From Bacteroidales bacterium (GTDB lineage Bacteria > Bacteroidota > Bacteroidia > Bacteroidales > Marinilabiliaceae): a stretch of DNA of 64,000 nt. The position numbers and the translations under genes were made by a program. Shown here piece after piece: positions 1 through 8,001 of this stretch. The stretch spans positions 213,942 to 277,941 of the forward strand of contig SUWW01000003.1 in the NCBI GenBank assembly GCA_015061285.1, given 5' to 3'. The stretch's first letter is position 1, and every line of letters begins with the position of its first letter. The notes under the pieces are model-generated. The model worked only from the letters and a program-made list of their open reading frames with translations. It was not told the DNA's origin and did no database searches.

Positions 1-1537
1 CGTTGAGGATAGAGAGAGCAGCATCGAACTTGTCGAGAAGAATCTTAACAAGAGCAGCGTTGCAGCTGGTGCTTGCGCCGAAGTATTGTTCTGCTTTCTC
101 ATAGTCGCCTTCGATAAGAGCGAGAACTGCGAGGTTCTGATCGAGTTCTGAACCTACACCAGCAGCTTTGCCGAAGTACTCTTTAGCTTTGTCGTAATCT
201 TTTTCTGCGATAGCTACAACACCGAGGTTGTTTTCAACGGTTGCGTTAGCTTCGATTTGCTCAGCAGCTTGGAATTTTGCTTTTGCAGCAGCAACGTCGC
301 CATTGTTGAATGCAATAACACCTTCGTTGTTGATTGGACGCCAATCGTTAGCGAATTTCTCAGTAGCCGATTTGTAGATCTTAGCCTGAGTTTCTGCATC
401 GCTGAAGAGAGTAGCAGCGTAAAGAATTTCCTCTACATTGAGTTCCTCTGGTTTGTTAACTGCGAGGTCTTTCAACTCTTCTTCTGATTTGCCGATAAGT
501 TCTGCGTTAACTTTGATTTCAGAACGACGGAGTGAAGGAAGAATCTCGTCAGCAATTACTTTGTAAGCAGCTGAAAGGTTCTTGATTTCTTTCTCGCGAA
601 CGTCAGGATCAGAGTACATAGCAAGCACACGCAAGATGAGATCTTTGTCTTGGATGTTGCTCTTCTCCATAGCTGCCTTGAAACCTTCCCAGTCTTCTGG
701 AGTGTTCTTGGTAACTACGTTAGCTTCAGCTTTAGCTTTCTTGAGCTGATTTTGAATGTATTTAGTTGCTGAGCTTTCACGATTTGAAGCAAGTTTGGTG
801 TTGAGGTCGGTAGCACCATCAGGTGATGCATAAGCCGAAACTACAACATCTTTGAGGTTACGAGCTTCGTCAGCTTTTACAGCTGCGATGTAATCGTTGA
901 TAGCCTTTACGTCATCTTTCTTAAGCTCACCGTTGCGGATGTCGGCTTTGTTGATGAGGTAGATAAGAGTTGCACTCTGCTCCTCGTTGATAACCTTTTG
1001 GAAGGCATCTTTACCAAGAACAGCTTGTGGCTTTTCTTGACCAAGAAGGGTAGAAGTTGCAATTACACCATGAGCAAGAGCTGGCATGTCGAGTTCTGGA
1101 GACGAGATCTCGAAGCTGTCATCGCCTTTAGAGAATTTGATACGTACGATAAGATCAGAAACGCGCATCTTGTCGTTGAAATCAATCTCTTGTTTTGCGT
1201 AGCTAATCTGACCACCATTGGTGTAAGAAATGGTCTGATCTGCGCTGCTGGTTACGCCTTCGCCTTTAACGGTGATTGAAGGATAAACTGTTTCACCACC
1301 TTCGTAGGTAAGTACTGGGGTGATTTCAGCTACTACTTTCTTGTCCCAAAGCTTAGCAGGTACGTTAGCTTTGAATGACATTGCTACTTTGCCGGCATGA
1401 GTCTCGAGGGGATCTGGAGTAACATCATACTTCATCTGCTTAGCAGCCTCTTTCATTTTGTCCAAACTTGCGCAACTTGATGCTACAATAGCAGCCAATG
1501 CAAGCGAACCAATGAGTTGGATTTTTGTTTGTTTCAT
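1..1537 (-). CDS. Partial TPR / OmpA-like lipoprotein (3' end outside window)
   Basis: The gene starts at the ATG at 1537 and runs off the left edge, so the C-terminus is missing. The product opens with a lipoprotein signal (positive start MKQTK, a hydrophobic stretch, then VASSC with Cys22), so it should be an envelope lipoprotein. Around residues 225-265 there is an OmpA-C-like stretch (SAYASPDG, then an N..LASNRE segment), which in this family suggests peptidoglycan contact. The C-terminal part has tetratricopeptide-type repeats (for example NNEGVIAFNNGDVAAAKAKF and NNLGVVAIAEKDYDKAKEYF). Many Bacteroidales encode such OmpA-plus-TPR lipoproteins of unknown role. A TATATTTG -7 box lies at 1608-1615. 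Function beyond envelope scaffolding is not known to me. Confidence 0.85.
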   Translation of the reverse strand, partial: MKQTKIQLIGSLALAAIVASSCASLDKMKEAAKQMKYDVTPDPLETHAGKVAMSFKANVPAKLWDKKVVAEITPVLTYEGGETVYPSITVKGEGVTSSADQTISYTNGGQISYAKQEIDFNDKMRVSDLIVRIKFSKGDDSFEISSPELDMPALAHGVIATSTLLGQEKPQAVLGKDAFQKVINEEQSATLIYLINKADIRNGELKKDDVKAINDYIAAVKADEARNLKDVVVSAYASPDGATDLNTKLASNRESSATKYIQNQLKKAKAEANVVTKNTPEDWEGFKAAMEKSNIQDKDLILRVLAMYSDPDVREKEIKNLSAAYKVIADEILPSLRRSEIKVNAELIGKSEEELKDLAVNKPEELNVEEILYAATLFSDAETQAKIYKSATEKFANDWRPINNEGVIAFNNGDVAAAKAKFQAAEQIEANATVENNLGVVAIAEKDYDKAKEYFGKAAGVGSELDQNLAVLALIEGDYEKAEQYFGASTSCNAALVKILLDKFDAALSILN

Positions 1538-1607
1538 AGTTTATTACTTAAATTTCAAAGTTTTATAGGATTTTTAGAGCACTTTTATTGCGTCCCAAAA
1601 TTTTGCA

Positions 1608-1638
1608 CAAATATATAATTTATCGGCTTAATGTCAAT
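1608..1638 (-). promoter_or_regulatory. Bacteroidota-type promoter for the TPR lipoprotein gene
   Basis: On the minus strand TATATTTG (1615-1608) matches the TAnnTTTG -7 consensus. It follows an ATTG -33-like element (1638-1635) with a 19-nt spacer. This predicts transcription starting about 65 nt before the ATG at 1537. The call is based on motif and spacing only. Confidence 0.5.
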
Positions 1639-1691
1639 TGTATGCGCTTTTTTTACTGATTATTCGCGCATTTTTGATTTGACTTCAGTCG

Positions 1692-2384
1692 CTATTTTAT
1701 AAATAGCTCTACTATTGGCACTACTATGGCCGTTGCTACTCCCATTAATCCGATGGCCATTCCTGCAACTGCGCCTTCCAATTGCCCCATTTTCATGGCT
1801 TCTCCTGTTCCTACACCGTGTGCTGCGGCACCCATGGCTAATCCTTGTGCTACTCGGCTCTTTACACCCACTTTGCGAAGTAGCCATGGTCCTATTATGC
1901 TACCAAACACTCCGCATACAAACACTACAACGGCGGTGAGTGCTAAAAGTCCGCCAGAACGGCCCGAAATACCAAGTGCTATGGGCATTGTAACTGATTT
2001 CGGTTCCATTGATAGCCAAATCTCTTCGGGACAGCCAAAGAGCATACATATTCCTACAACGCTCAATACGCCTACTACGCTGCCTACGCCAATGGCTGTA
2101 AGTATTGCTTTCTCGTTGCCTCTGATGTATTTTATTTGTTTATGCAATAAATATCCAAGTGCTACAACTGTTGGCCCAAGCAAAAGCGATATTATGTGGC
2201 TCCCTTGTTCGTAGGTCTCGTAGTCGATGTCCAAAATTGAGAGTGTTGCTATAAGCAATACTATAGCTATCAACATTGGATTTGTGATAGCTTTGTGAAA
2301 TCTGTTGTTAATCTTGCATCCTATGTAGTAGCAAGCTATTGTTATGAATATCAGAAAGGGCTCGCTGGTAATTAATTGACGCAT
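1692..2384 (-). CDS. lrgB: LrgB family integral membrane protein
   Basis: A membrane protein of about 230 residues with multiple hydrophobic helices. It matches the LrgB/CidB (YohK) family, including the segment LSMEPKSVTMPIALGISGRS and the glycine-rich AMGAAAHGVGTGEA near the C-terminus. LrgB works with the holin-like LrgA. In Gram-positive bacteria the pair modulates murein hydrolase export and lysis, and in plants the fused homologue transports glycolate; the Bacteroidota role is uncertain. The ATG at 2384 was chosen because it lies 2 nt after the lrgA stop and begins directly with MRQLITSEPF. An upstream in-frame start at 2474 would add 30 uncharacteristic residues and overlap lrgA deeply. 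It is the last gene of the HAD-lrgA-lrgB operon. Confidence 0.9.
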   Translation of the reverse strand: MRQLITSEPFLIFITIACYYIGCKINNRFHKAITNPMLIAIVLLIATLSILDIDYETYEQGSHIISLLLGPTVVALGYLLHKQIKYIRGNEKAILTAIGVGSVVGVLSVVGICMLFGCPEEIWLSMEPKSVTMPIALGISGRSGGLLALTAVVVFVCGVFGSIIGPWLLRKVGVKSRVAQGLAMGAAAHGVGTGEAMKMGQLEGAVAGMAIGLMGVATAIVVPIVELFIK

Positions 2385-2386
2385 AA

Positions 2387-2728
2387 CTATTTCGTCTTTT
2401 TGTCCGACATTTTGCCGACTATTACTAAAACTAACATTGTACTGAGTATGGTGGCTAAAGTGATTGGTAACCAATGCTTTCCGAGTATTTCGTATGCCAC
2501 CATCAGCCCTACTCCGGGCGGTAGGAACATGATAGTCATGTTCTTAGCTAAAAATTCCGATGCTGCCGATACCGATTCTTCTCTTATCCATCCTTTTTGT
2601 AACGATGCAAACATCAATACCATGCCTATTACGTTGCCTGGCAAGAAATTCTGCATTAACATACTTATGGCTTCGCCTACAAACCAGAATATTACTATTA
2701 TGAAGAAGCCTTTTAGTCCTTGTGTCAT
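2387..2728 (-). CDS. lrgA: LrgA/CidA holin-like protein
   Basis: A small protein of 113 residues with about four transmembrane helices, typical of the CidA/LrgA (YohJ) family (FWFVGEAISMLMQNFLPGNV and FLPPGVGLMVAYE). It is the proposed holin-like partner of LrgB in the inner membrane. The ATG at 2728 forms an ATGA overlap with the stop of the upstream HAD gene (2725-2727), the usual sign of translational coupling. A start at 2740 would add only MDIE and increase the overlap. The pair lies directly downstream of a Cof-type phosphatase gene, so the three are probably one transcript; the link between the phosphatase and LrgAB is unclear. Confidence 0.9.
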   Translation of the reverse strand: MTQGLKGFFIIVIFWFVGEAISMLMQNFLPGNVIGMVLMFASLQKGWIREESVSAASEFLAKNMTIMFLPPGVGLMVAYEILGKHWLPITLATILSTMLVLVIVGKMSDKKTK

Positions 2729-3501
2729 TTCAATATCCAATTATTGACTGCGTTCCAAATACCATCATCGTCTATTGCTGTAGTTACGTAGCGAGCGTGA
2801 TTTTTTACATTCTCGTCGGCATTTCCCATGGCTATGCCCATTTCTGCCCATTGAAGCATTTCAATATCGTTGCCGCCATCGCCGAAGGTGGCTATCTCAT
2901 TTCTGTTGAAACCATAATGTTTTGCAATGGCTTCGATACCTGTTACTTTGCTAACGTTGTTTGGCACAATGTCAGTAAATAGTTCGTGCCAACGCGCCGA
3001 ACGACAATTAGGCAGACTGCGCATTATTGTTGGCTCTTCCTCGGGACGAAAGAATGCAATCAACTGGTAGACGCGAGCTTTAGTTAAGTTATTCATATCT
3101 ACACTCGCAGGGGAAGGGAAATTTATCATATCAAATATGACGTCGGTATCGTGGTTCGTATGGTTTATATATACGCCACTATCTTCCACGAAGCAGCAGG
3201 GGAAATTGCGCTCGGTTTGCATATAATCTACAATGCTTTCTATCTCATTATTCGGAATGGTATGCTCGTCTATTATTTTGCCATCGACGATAGTCATACC
3301 ACCATTGATAGTTATCATGCCATCGAATTTCTGGTCGCCAAGGTTATTAATAGTCGAAATGTGGCGGCCACTTGCTATAAAAATGCGAATACCGGCAGTT
3401 TGTAATTTGTTTAGTGCATCGATGGTAGATTGTGGCATCTTGTGAGTTTTGAAACTCACTAATGTTCCATCGATGTCGAAGAAAACGGCTTTTATTGACA
3501 T
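2725..3501 (-). CDS. Cof-type HAD superfamily phosphatase
   Basis: A 258-residue cytosolic haloacid dehalogenase hydrolase of the Cof/type IIB class. Motif I is FFDIDGTLVSF near the N-terminus (nucleophile Asp plus the second Asp), motif II is IASGRH, and the late motif GDGGNDIEMLQWA gives the Mg2+-binding aspartates. A cap domain fills the middle. Family members dephosphorylate sugar phosphates, pyridoxal phosphate or FMN; the substrate cannot be read from the sequence. The stop overlaps the lrgA start by 4 nt. Only 64 nt separate it from the end of fcl, and that gap holds the fcl terminator, so no clear separate promoter is visible; readthrough may contribute to its expression. Confidence 0.9.
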   Translation of the reverse strand: MSIKAVFFDIDGTLVSFKTHKMPQSTIDALNKLQTAGIRIFIASGRHISTINNLGDQKFDGMITINGGMTIVDGKIIDEHTIPNNEIESIVDYMQTERNFPCCFVEDSGVYINHTNHDTDVIFDMINFPSPASVDMNNLTKARVYQLIAFFRPEEEPTIMRSLPNCRSARWHELFTDIVPNNVSKVTGIEAIAKHYGFNRNEIATFGDGGNDIEMLQWAEMGIAMGNADENVKNHARYVTTAIDDDGIWNAVNNWILK

Positions 3502-3518
3502 TTATGTGTAAGTAGTAA

Positions 3519-3556
3519 AAAAGCGACTAAGAGATGTGTCTTTTAGTCGCTTTTGA
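3519..3556 (-). terminator. Intrinsic terminator of gmd-fcl
   Basis: Near-perfect hairpin with arms aaaagcgactaa and ttagtcgctttt around a 10-nt loop. It sits just past the fcl stop on the minus strand and is followed by a T-rich run on that strand. Confidence 0.75.
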
Positions 3557-3565
3557 TTCTATTAT

Positions 3566-4642
3566 TTATTTAGATGTATACTCTTTGTAAACGCCTTCGA
3601 TACCCTCTTTTAGGTGGATTTTGTATTTCCATCCGAGCCGAGCGAGTCGCGATACATCCATGAGCTTTCGGGGTGTTCCATCGGGTTTCGTAGAGTCCCA
3701 TTTGAGTTCGCCCTTGAATCCGACAGTTTCCTTCACCATAGCAGCAATATCTGCTATATGTAGTTCAGTGCCAGAGCCAATATTTATGTGCGTATTGCGA
3801 ATCTCCTTCATGTTGCGCTCCTTCAAAATGTCTTTGAAGTCGATATTTTCCATGAGGTAAACGCAAGCATCAGCCATGTCGTCGGAGTGTAGGAATTCGC
3901 GGAGTGGTGTTCCTGTACCCCAAAGAGTAAGCGAACCTTTTTGTATGCCGTATTTATTCAGGATGCGTATGATGTCAGCTTCGTCAGCATCACCATCGAC
4001 ACCTTCAACAGGGCGGCGAGCGAAATCGGCACGGATGGCATCCATACGTCCTTCGTCGTAGGCACGGGCTAAATGCATCTTGCGAATCATGGCGGGCAAC
4101 ACGTGGCTCTTCTCGAGGTCGTAATTATCATTCGGTCCATACAAATTGGTAGGCATCACAGCAATGTAATTAGTACCATGCTGAATATTCATCGATTCGC
4201 ACATCTTGATGCCAGCAATTTTGGCTATTGCGTATGGCTCGTTGGTGTACTCGAGTTCCGATGTCAGCAGAGCCTCTTCGGTCATTGGCTGTTTAGCGTC
4301 GCGCGGATATATGCACGAAGAGCCCAAGAACATAAGTTTCTTGACACCCCACTTCAAGCACGCAGAGATAACGGCGCACTGGATTTGCATATTTATCATT
4401 ATGAAATCGGCGCGATAGAGCGAGTTGGCCATAATGCCACCCACTTTGGCCGCTGCCAAGAATACATACTCGGGACGCTCTTTGCTGAAAAATTCATCTA
4501 CAGCACGAGCATCGGTGAGATCGAGTTCGCTGTGCGTACGACCGATAATGTTGGTATAACCCTTACTTTGCAGATTTCTAACTATTGCTGAGCCAACCAA
4601 ACCTTTGTGGCCAGCAACATAAATCTTACTCGACTTCTCCAT
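3566..4642 (-). CDS. fcl: GDP-L-fucose synthase
   Basis: A 358-residue extended short-chain dehydrogenase. It carries the NADP-binding [10 protein letters not shown] at the N-terminus and the [13 protein letters not shown] segment with the catalytic Tyr-x3-Lys, after the SSCIYP serine. It carries out the epimerase-reductase step that converts GDP-4-keto-6-deoxymannose to GDP-L-fucose. It contains an extra segment around residues 190-230 (rich in Asp and Arg, [17 protein letters not shown]), as seen in many Bacteroidales homologues. It lies 2 nt downstream of gmd, so the two enzymes are made together and supply fucose for surface glycans and glycoproteins in the cytoplasm. Confidence 0.95.
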   Translation of the reverse strand: MEKSSKIYVAGHKGLVGSAIVRNLQSKGYTNIIGRTHSELDLTDARAVDEFFSKERPEYVFLAAAKVGGIMANSLYRADFIMINMQIQCAVISACLKWGVKKLMFLGSSCIYPRDAKQPMTEEALLTSELEYTNEPYAIAKIAGIKMCESMNIQHGTNYIAVMPTNLYGPNDNYDLEKSHVLPAMIRKMHLARAYDEGRMDAIRADFARRPVEGVDGDADEADIIRILNKYGIQKGSLTLWGTGTPLREFLHSDDMADACVYLMENIDFKDILKERNMKEIRNTHINIGSGTELHIADIAAMVKETVGFKGELKWDSTKPDGTPRKLMDVSRLARLGWKYKIHLKEGIEGVYKEYTSK

Positions 4643-4644
4643 TT

Positions 4645-5760
4645 TTATTCGAAATAATTAAGCGTCTCATAGCCACCTTCTTTCAAGTAGCGCTCTTTTT
4701 GCATGAGTTTCAAGTCGCTTTGCATCATATCTTCGATAAGGCCATTGAGGTCGTATTCTGGTTTCCAATTGAGCTTGGTTCTTGCCTTGGTTGGGTCGCC
4801 AAGGAGAAGATCCACTTCGGTTGGACGGAAATAACGAGGATCGACTTCTACTACGCAAGTGCTTTTAGGCAGTTGGTAGTCGGCATTCTTGCATTCAACC
4901 ACATAACCTTTTTCGTCGACACCTTCGCCACGGAACTCTATTGTCATACCGACGTGAGCAAAAGCACGGCGAACGAATTCGCGAACTTCGGTAGTGATAC
5001 CTGTGGCAATAACGAAATCCTCTGGCTGCTCTTGTTGAAGTATCAAATGCATAGCGCGAACGTAGTCTTTGGCGTGACCCCAGTCGCGTTTAGACGAAAG
5101 GTTGCCAAGGAAGAGTTTGTCTTGCAAACCAAGAGCGATTCTTGCCACCGCACGAGTGATTTTGCGCGTTACGAACGTTTCACCGCGAATAGGCGATTCG
5201 TGATTGAAGAGAATACCGTTGCAAGCGAACATCTTGTATGCTTCGCGGTAGTTAACAGTAATCCAATATGCATAGAGTTTAGCCACTGCATAAGGTGAAC
5301 GTGGATAGAACGGAGTAGTCTCTTTTTGTGGAGTCTCCTGCACCTTACCGAAAAGTTCCGATGTAGAAGCTTGATAGAAATGAGTCTTTTCTGTGAGGCC
5401 AAGTATACGTATAGCGTCCAAAATTCGGAGCGTGCCTATACCATCGGCATTGGCAGTATATTCTGGCGTATCGAAACTAACGCCTACGTGGCTCATAGCA
5501 GCCAAGTTGTATATCTCGTCTGGTTGAACTTCTTGGATGATGCGAATGAGGTTCGTAGAGTCCGTCAAATCTCCATAATGGAGAAAAAGTTTGCGACCTT
5601 CAGTGTGTGGGTCTTGGTACAAGTGGTCGATGCGATCTGTGTTGAACAATGATGAACGACGTTTGATACCATGTACTATGTATCCCAATTTTAGCAGATA
5701 TTCTGCTAAATAGGCACCATCTTGTCCTGTGATGCCTGTAATAAGCGCAACTTTGGGCAT
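4645..5760 (-). CDS. gmd: GDP-mannose 4,6-dehydratase
   Basis: A 371-residue extended SDR enzyme and the first step of de novo GDP-L-fucose synthesis: GDP-mannose to GDP-4-keto-6-deoxymannose. The N-terminal [17 protein letters not shown] is the nucleotide-binding motif. [15 protein letters not shown] contains the catalytic Tyr-x3-Lys, and [16 protein letters not shown] is characteristic of the family. Length matches usual Gmd. It is the first gene of the gmd-fcl operon. A TAATTTTG -7 box is visible at 5792-5799 about 35 nt upstream, without a convincing -33 element. Confidence 0.97.
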   Translation of the reverse strand: MPKVALITGITGQDGAYLAEYLLKLGYIVHGIKRRSSLFNTDRIDHLYQDPHTEGRKLFLHYGDLTDSTNLIRIIQEVQPDEIYNLAAMSHVGVSFDTPEYTANADGIGTLRILDAIRILGLTEKTHFYQASTSELFGKVQETPQKETTPFYPRSPYAVAKLYAYWITVNYREAYKMFACNGILFNHESPIRGETFVTRKITRAVARIALGLQDKLFLGNLSSKRDWGHAKDYVRAMHLILQQEQPEDFVIATGITTEVREFVRRAFAHVGMTIEFRGEGVDEKGYVVECKNADYQLPKSTCVVEVDPRYFRPTEVDLLLGDPTKARTKLNWKPEYDLNGLIEDMMQSDLKLMQKERYLKEGGYETLNYFE

Positions 5761-5875
5761 ATTGTTTATGTTTTTAGTTTTTTGTGAGGTGCAAAATTAG
5801 CCTTTTTTGACGAGACTGAGCTTCTTGCTGCCATTATAATTATGAATCGATTATGCACGGCATTTTAGCTTGCAT
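5761..5875. other. Intergenic, upstream part before the repeat block
   Basis: Short stretch holding the probable gmd promoter (-7 box CAAAATTA on the plus strand at 5792-5799). No gene is visible. The rest of the 586-base gap up to 6346 is the 140-bp repeat block and a terminator, listed separately. Confidence 0.4.
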
Positions 5876-6213
5876 CTCAAAACAAACAGATCATCAACGA
5901 ATTAAACTAATTTATACTAACAGTATTCGTTTGATTCTCAACAATTAGATTCTTACTAGTTAAACGAATTATAGGCGATTACTTCGTTCGTTTCGTTCAA
6001 TTGGGTGATTACTGTTTCAATACAATCTGATTATCAACGAATTGAACCAATTTATACTAACAGAATTCGTTTGATTCTCAACAATTAGATTCTTACTAAT
6101 AAAACGAATTACAAGCGATAACTTCGTTTATTTCGTTCAATTGGGTGATTACAGTTTCAATACAAACAGATTATCAACGAATTGAACTAATTTATACTAA
6201 TAGTATTCGTTTG
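5876..6213. repeat. 140-bp tandem direct repeat, about 2.4 copies
   Basis: The words tcatcaacga/ttatcaacga recur at 5891, 6031 and 6171, giving an exact 140-bp period. Two full copies differ at only a handful of bases; the third is truncated near 6213. Each unit contains inverted words (attcgttt later followed by aaacgaat, and caacgaatt), so it can form stem-loops. No open reading frame spans the block. It lies between the convergently placed end of ompA-type transcription and the start of gmd. Confidence 0.9.
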
Positions 6214-6284
6214 TATAGCAATTAACCACAGAATACACAGAAAAAAACTCCGTTTGTTCGGTATATATAAAATTAGGAAACAAA

Positions 6285-6324
6285 AATCCGAGCCACGATG
6301 CTACTCGTAACTCGGACTTTTTTA
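6285..6324. terminator. Bidirectional intrinsic terminator after the OmpA-family gene
   Basis: Stem tccgag/ctcgga with an inner acga/tcgt stem, flanked by an A run on the left and a T run on the right. It can therefore terminate transcription on either strand. It lies 22 nt past the stop of the minus-strand OmpA-family gene. Confidence 0.75.
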
Positions 6325-6346
6325 TAGTTCGTAATTAATAATCTAA

Positions 6347-7849
6347 CTACTTGAAGTTCACCGAAGCGCGGCGGTTTTTAGCACGACCTTCTGCGGTGCT
6401 GTTGTCGGCAATTGGATTGTTTGGACCTTTGCTTTCGCACTCGATATTCTCGATAGGCGCGCCTTGTCTAACCATGTAGTCGCGAAGAGCCTCGGCACGT
6501 TTCAAACCGTACTTCATGTTGATCTCCAAAGATCCCGTATTGTCGGTGAAGCCTGTGATGATCACCTTGAGTGATTTGTCAGCTTTCATTGCCTTGCAGA
6601 TAGCCTGAATAGCGGCATCGGTCTCGGCATCGAGGGTGATGTCGGCACCGGCACTACCAAAGTACACGGTAGCATTGATGTCGTTGAGGAGCTTCTCTGC
6701 TTCGGCTTTTGCCTGCTCTGCTACCACTTTGGTTTGCTCTTGGGCTGCCTTCTCTTTGGCAAGTCGTTCAGCCTCGGCTTTTTCCTTAGCTAAGCGTTCT
6801 GCTTCGGCTTTTTCCTTAGCTAAACGCTCAGCCTCGGCTTTCTCTTTGGCTAAACGTTCTGCTTCGGCTTTCTCTTTGGCAGCACGCTCGGCAGCTGCTT
6901 TTTCGGCAGCAAGACGCTCAGCATCTTTGTCGACAGCTGGAGCAGGTGCAGGTTTCGCTACCCTGTTATTATTCTTGAACCAGCCAAAGTCTACAGCCAC
7001 CTTCACTCCGAAGCGAACCATGTGCGCTTTGTCGGTCTCGTGCGAGTCGAACGTGCCATGATAGTCGACCTTCGTGGGGTCGGATTCGTTGATGACTACA
7101 ACGGGAGTTGTCTTAGATTCGTCGATAAGGTTGGTGAAGCCAACGCCAAAGTACAAACCCATATACAAGCCCCAATGTGCTTTGAGCTCAGTGCGTGCGC
7201 CTGCATCCAAGATAAAACTGCTACCAACCTTGGTGCGATTGTCGATTTTGGCATCGTAGGTACCGTCGAAGGTAGTGAAGCCATGTTCGGGTACGTCGCT
7301 CACTACGTATGTACCGAGCGAAGAAAAGGTACCAGAGAGTGTGTAGTTGCCCTCTTTGGCTTTGTAGCTACCGCCTACGTGCATATCCAACGAGAGACCT
7401 GCGCCGCCCACAAAACTCCATTTGTCGTTGATGGGACGACGATAGAGGAACTCTACAGGTATGCTCAGTATACTCATGCGCTGACGCTCTTTCCAATCGT
7501 TGTATTTGGTGCTGAGCGTGTAGCGTTGGTTAGGGTTGCTTGGGTGAATTAGTCCAGCAGTCGATTCTGTATAATTATAGATGGCCGATGCACTTACTGA
7601 AGAGTATTGCAAGCCTACGCCCAAACCATACTTATCGTTGAAGAAATAACCGTAGAACAATCCCGTCTCAATGCCGCCGCCTGCTTTTCTGTCGGCATTT
7701 GCAGCATCGTAGGTCAATGTGTTTAGGCCGCCACCGAGGTTGACTCCTACGAAGTTATTATCGTTGCTGCTGTCATCTGGTTGCTGGGCGCCAACCGAGG
7801 TGGCAAGTGCTGCAGCCGCGATGATAGATATTATATGTTTACTGTTCAT
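6347..7849 (-). CDS. OmpA-family outer membrane protein with coiled-coil linker
   Basis: A 500-residue protein with a cleavable signal peptide (ending near SVGAQQ). Residues 30-300 form a predicted outer-membrane beta-barrel, rich in alternating aromatic strands such as GLFYGYFFNDKYGLGVGLQY. A highly charged alanine-rich coiled coil covers about 310-385 (repeats of KAEAERLAKE). A C-terminal OmpA peptidoglycan-binding domain covers about 390-500, with the signature NMKYGLKRAEALRDYM and the closing GRAKNRRASV. It should tether the outer membrane to murein. The linker is encoded by a 30-bp tandem repeat that could vary in copy number. It lies downstream of the giant surface protein gene but is separated by an 84-nt hairpin, so probably transcribed on its own. 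Confidence 0.9.
   Translation of the reverse strand: MNSKHIISIIAAAALATSVGAQQPDDSSNDNNFVGVNLGGGLNTLTYDAANADRKAGGGIETGLFYGYFFNDKYGLGVGLQYSSVSASAIYNYTESTAGLIHPSNPNQRYTLSTKYNDWKERQRMSILSIPVEFLYRRPINDKWSFVGGAGLSLDMHVGGSYKAKEGNYTLSGTFSSLGTYVVSDVPEHGFTTFDGTYDAKIDNRTKVGSSFILDAGARTELKAHWGLYMGLYFGVGFTNLIDESKTTPVVVINESDPTKVDYHGTFDSHETDKAHMVRFGVKVAVDFGWFKNNNRVAKPAPAPAVDKDAERLAAEKAAAERAAKEKAEAERLAKEKAEAERLAKEKAEAERLAKEKAEAERLAKEKAAQEQTKVVAEQAKAEAEKLLNDINATVYFGSAGADITLDAETDAAIQAICKAMKADKSLKVIITGFTDNTGSLEINMKYGLKRAEALRDYMVRQGAPIENIECESKGPNNPIADNSTAEGRAKNRRASVNFK
6745..6900 (-). repeat. 30-bp tandem repeat encoding the coiled-coil linker
   Basis: About five in-frame copies of a 30-bp unit encoding AERLAKEKAE, with mostly synonymous differences between copies. 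Loss or gain of units would keep the frame and change linker length by 10 residues. Confidence 0.85.
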
Positions 7850-7894
7850 ATACTATGTATTTATAGTTTTATACATATTTCGCGCAAGAGGAAA

Positions 7895-7978
7895 TTCGCA
7901 CAGATTTCACAGATTGTTCAGATTCTCGCAGATCGCTTTATACGTATAAATCAGCGTCGTCTGTGATATCTGTGCGAA
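7895..7978. repeat. Large imperfect inverted repeat between two surface-protein genes
   Basis: The 19-nt arms at 7895-7913 and 7960-7978 match at 18 of 19 positions (ttcgcacagatwtcacaga). Inside them a second stem (cgctttata/tataaa, gcg) continues the fold. The word cacagat belongs to a family of short intergenic repeats common in Bacteroidales. It may act as a terminator or processing hairpin for the upstream 5.7-kb gene; no T tail is present. Confidence 0.7.
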
Positions 7979-8001
7979 CCCATATTTGCACAAAACTTTC
8001 T

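Noticed and set aside
5876..6213. CRISPR array
   Set aside because: The repeat unit is 140 bp and contiguous, with no short repeats separated by unique spacers and no cas genes nearby.
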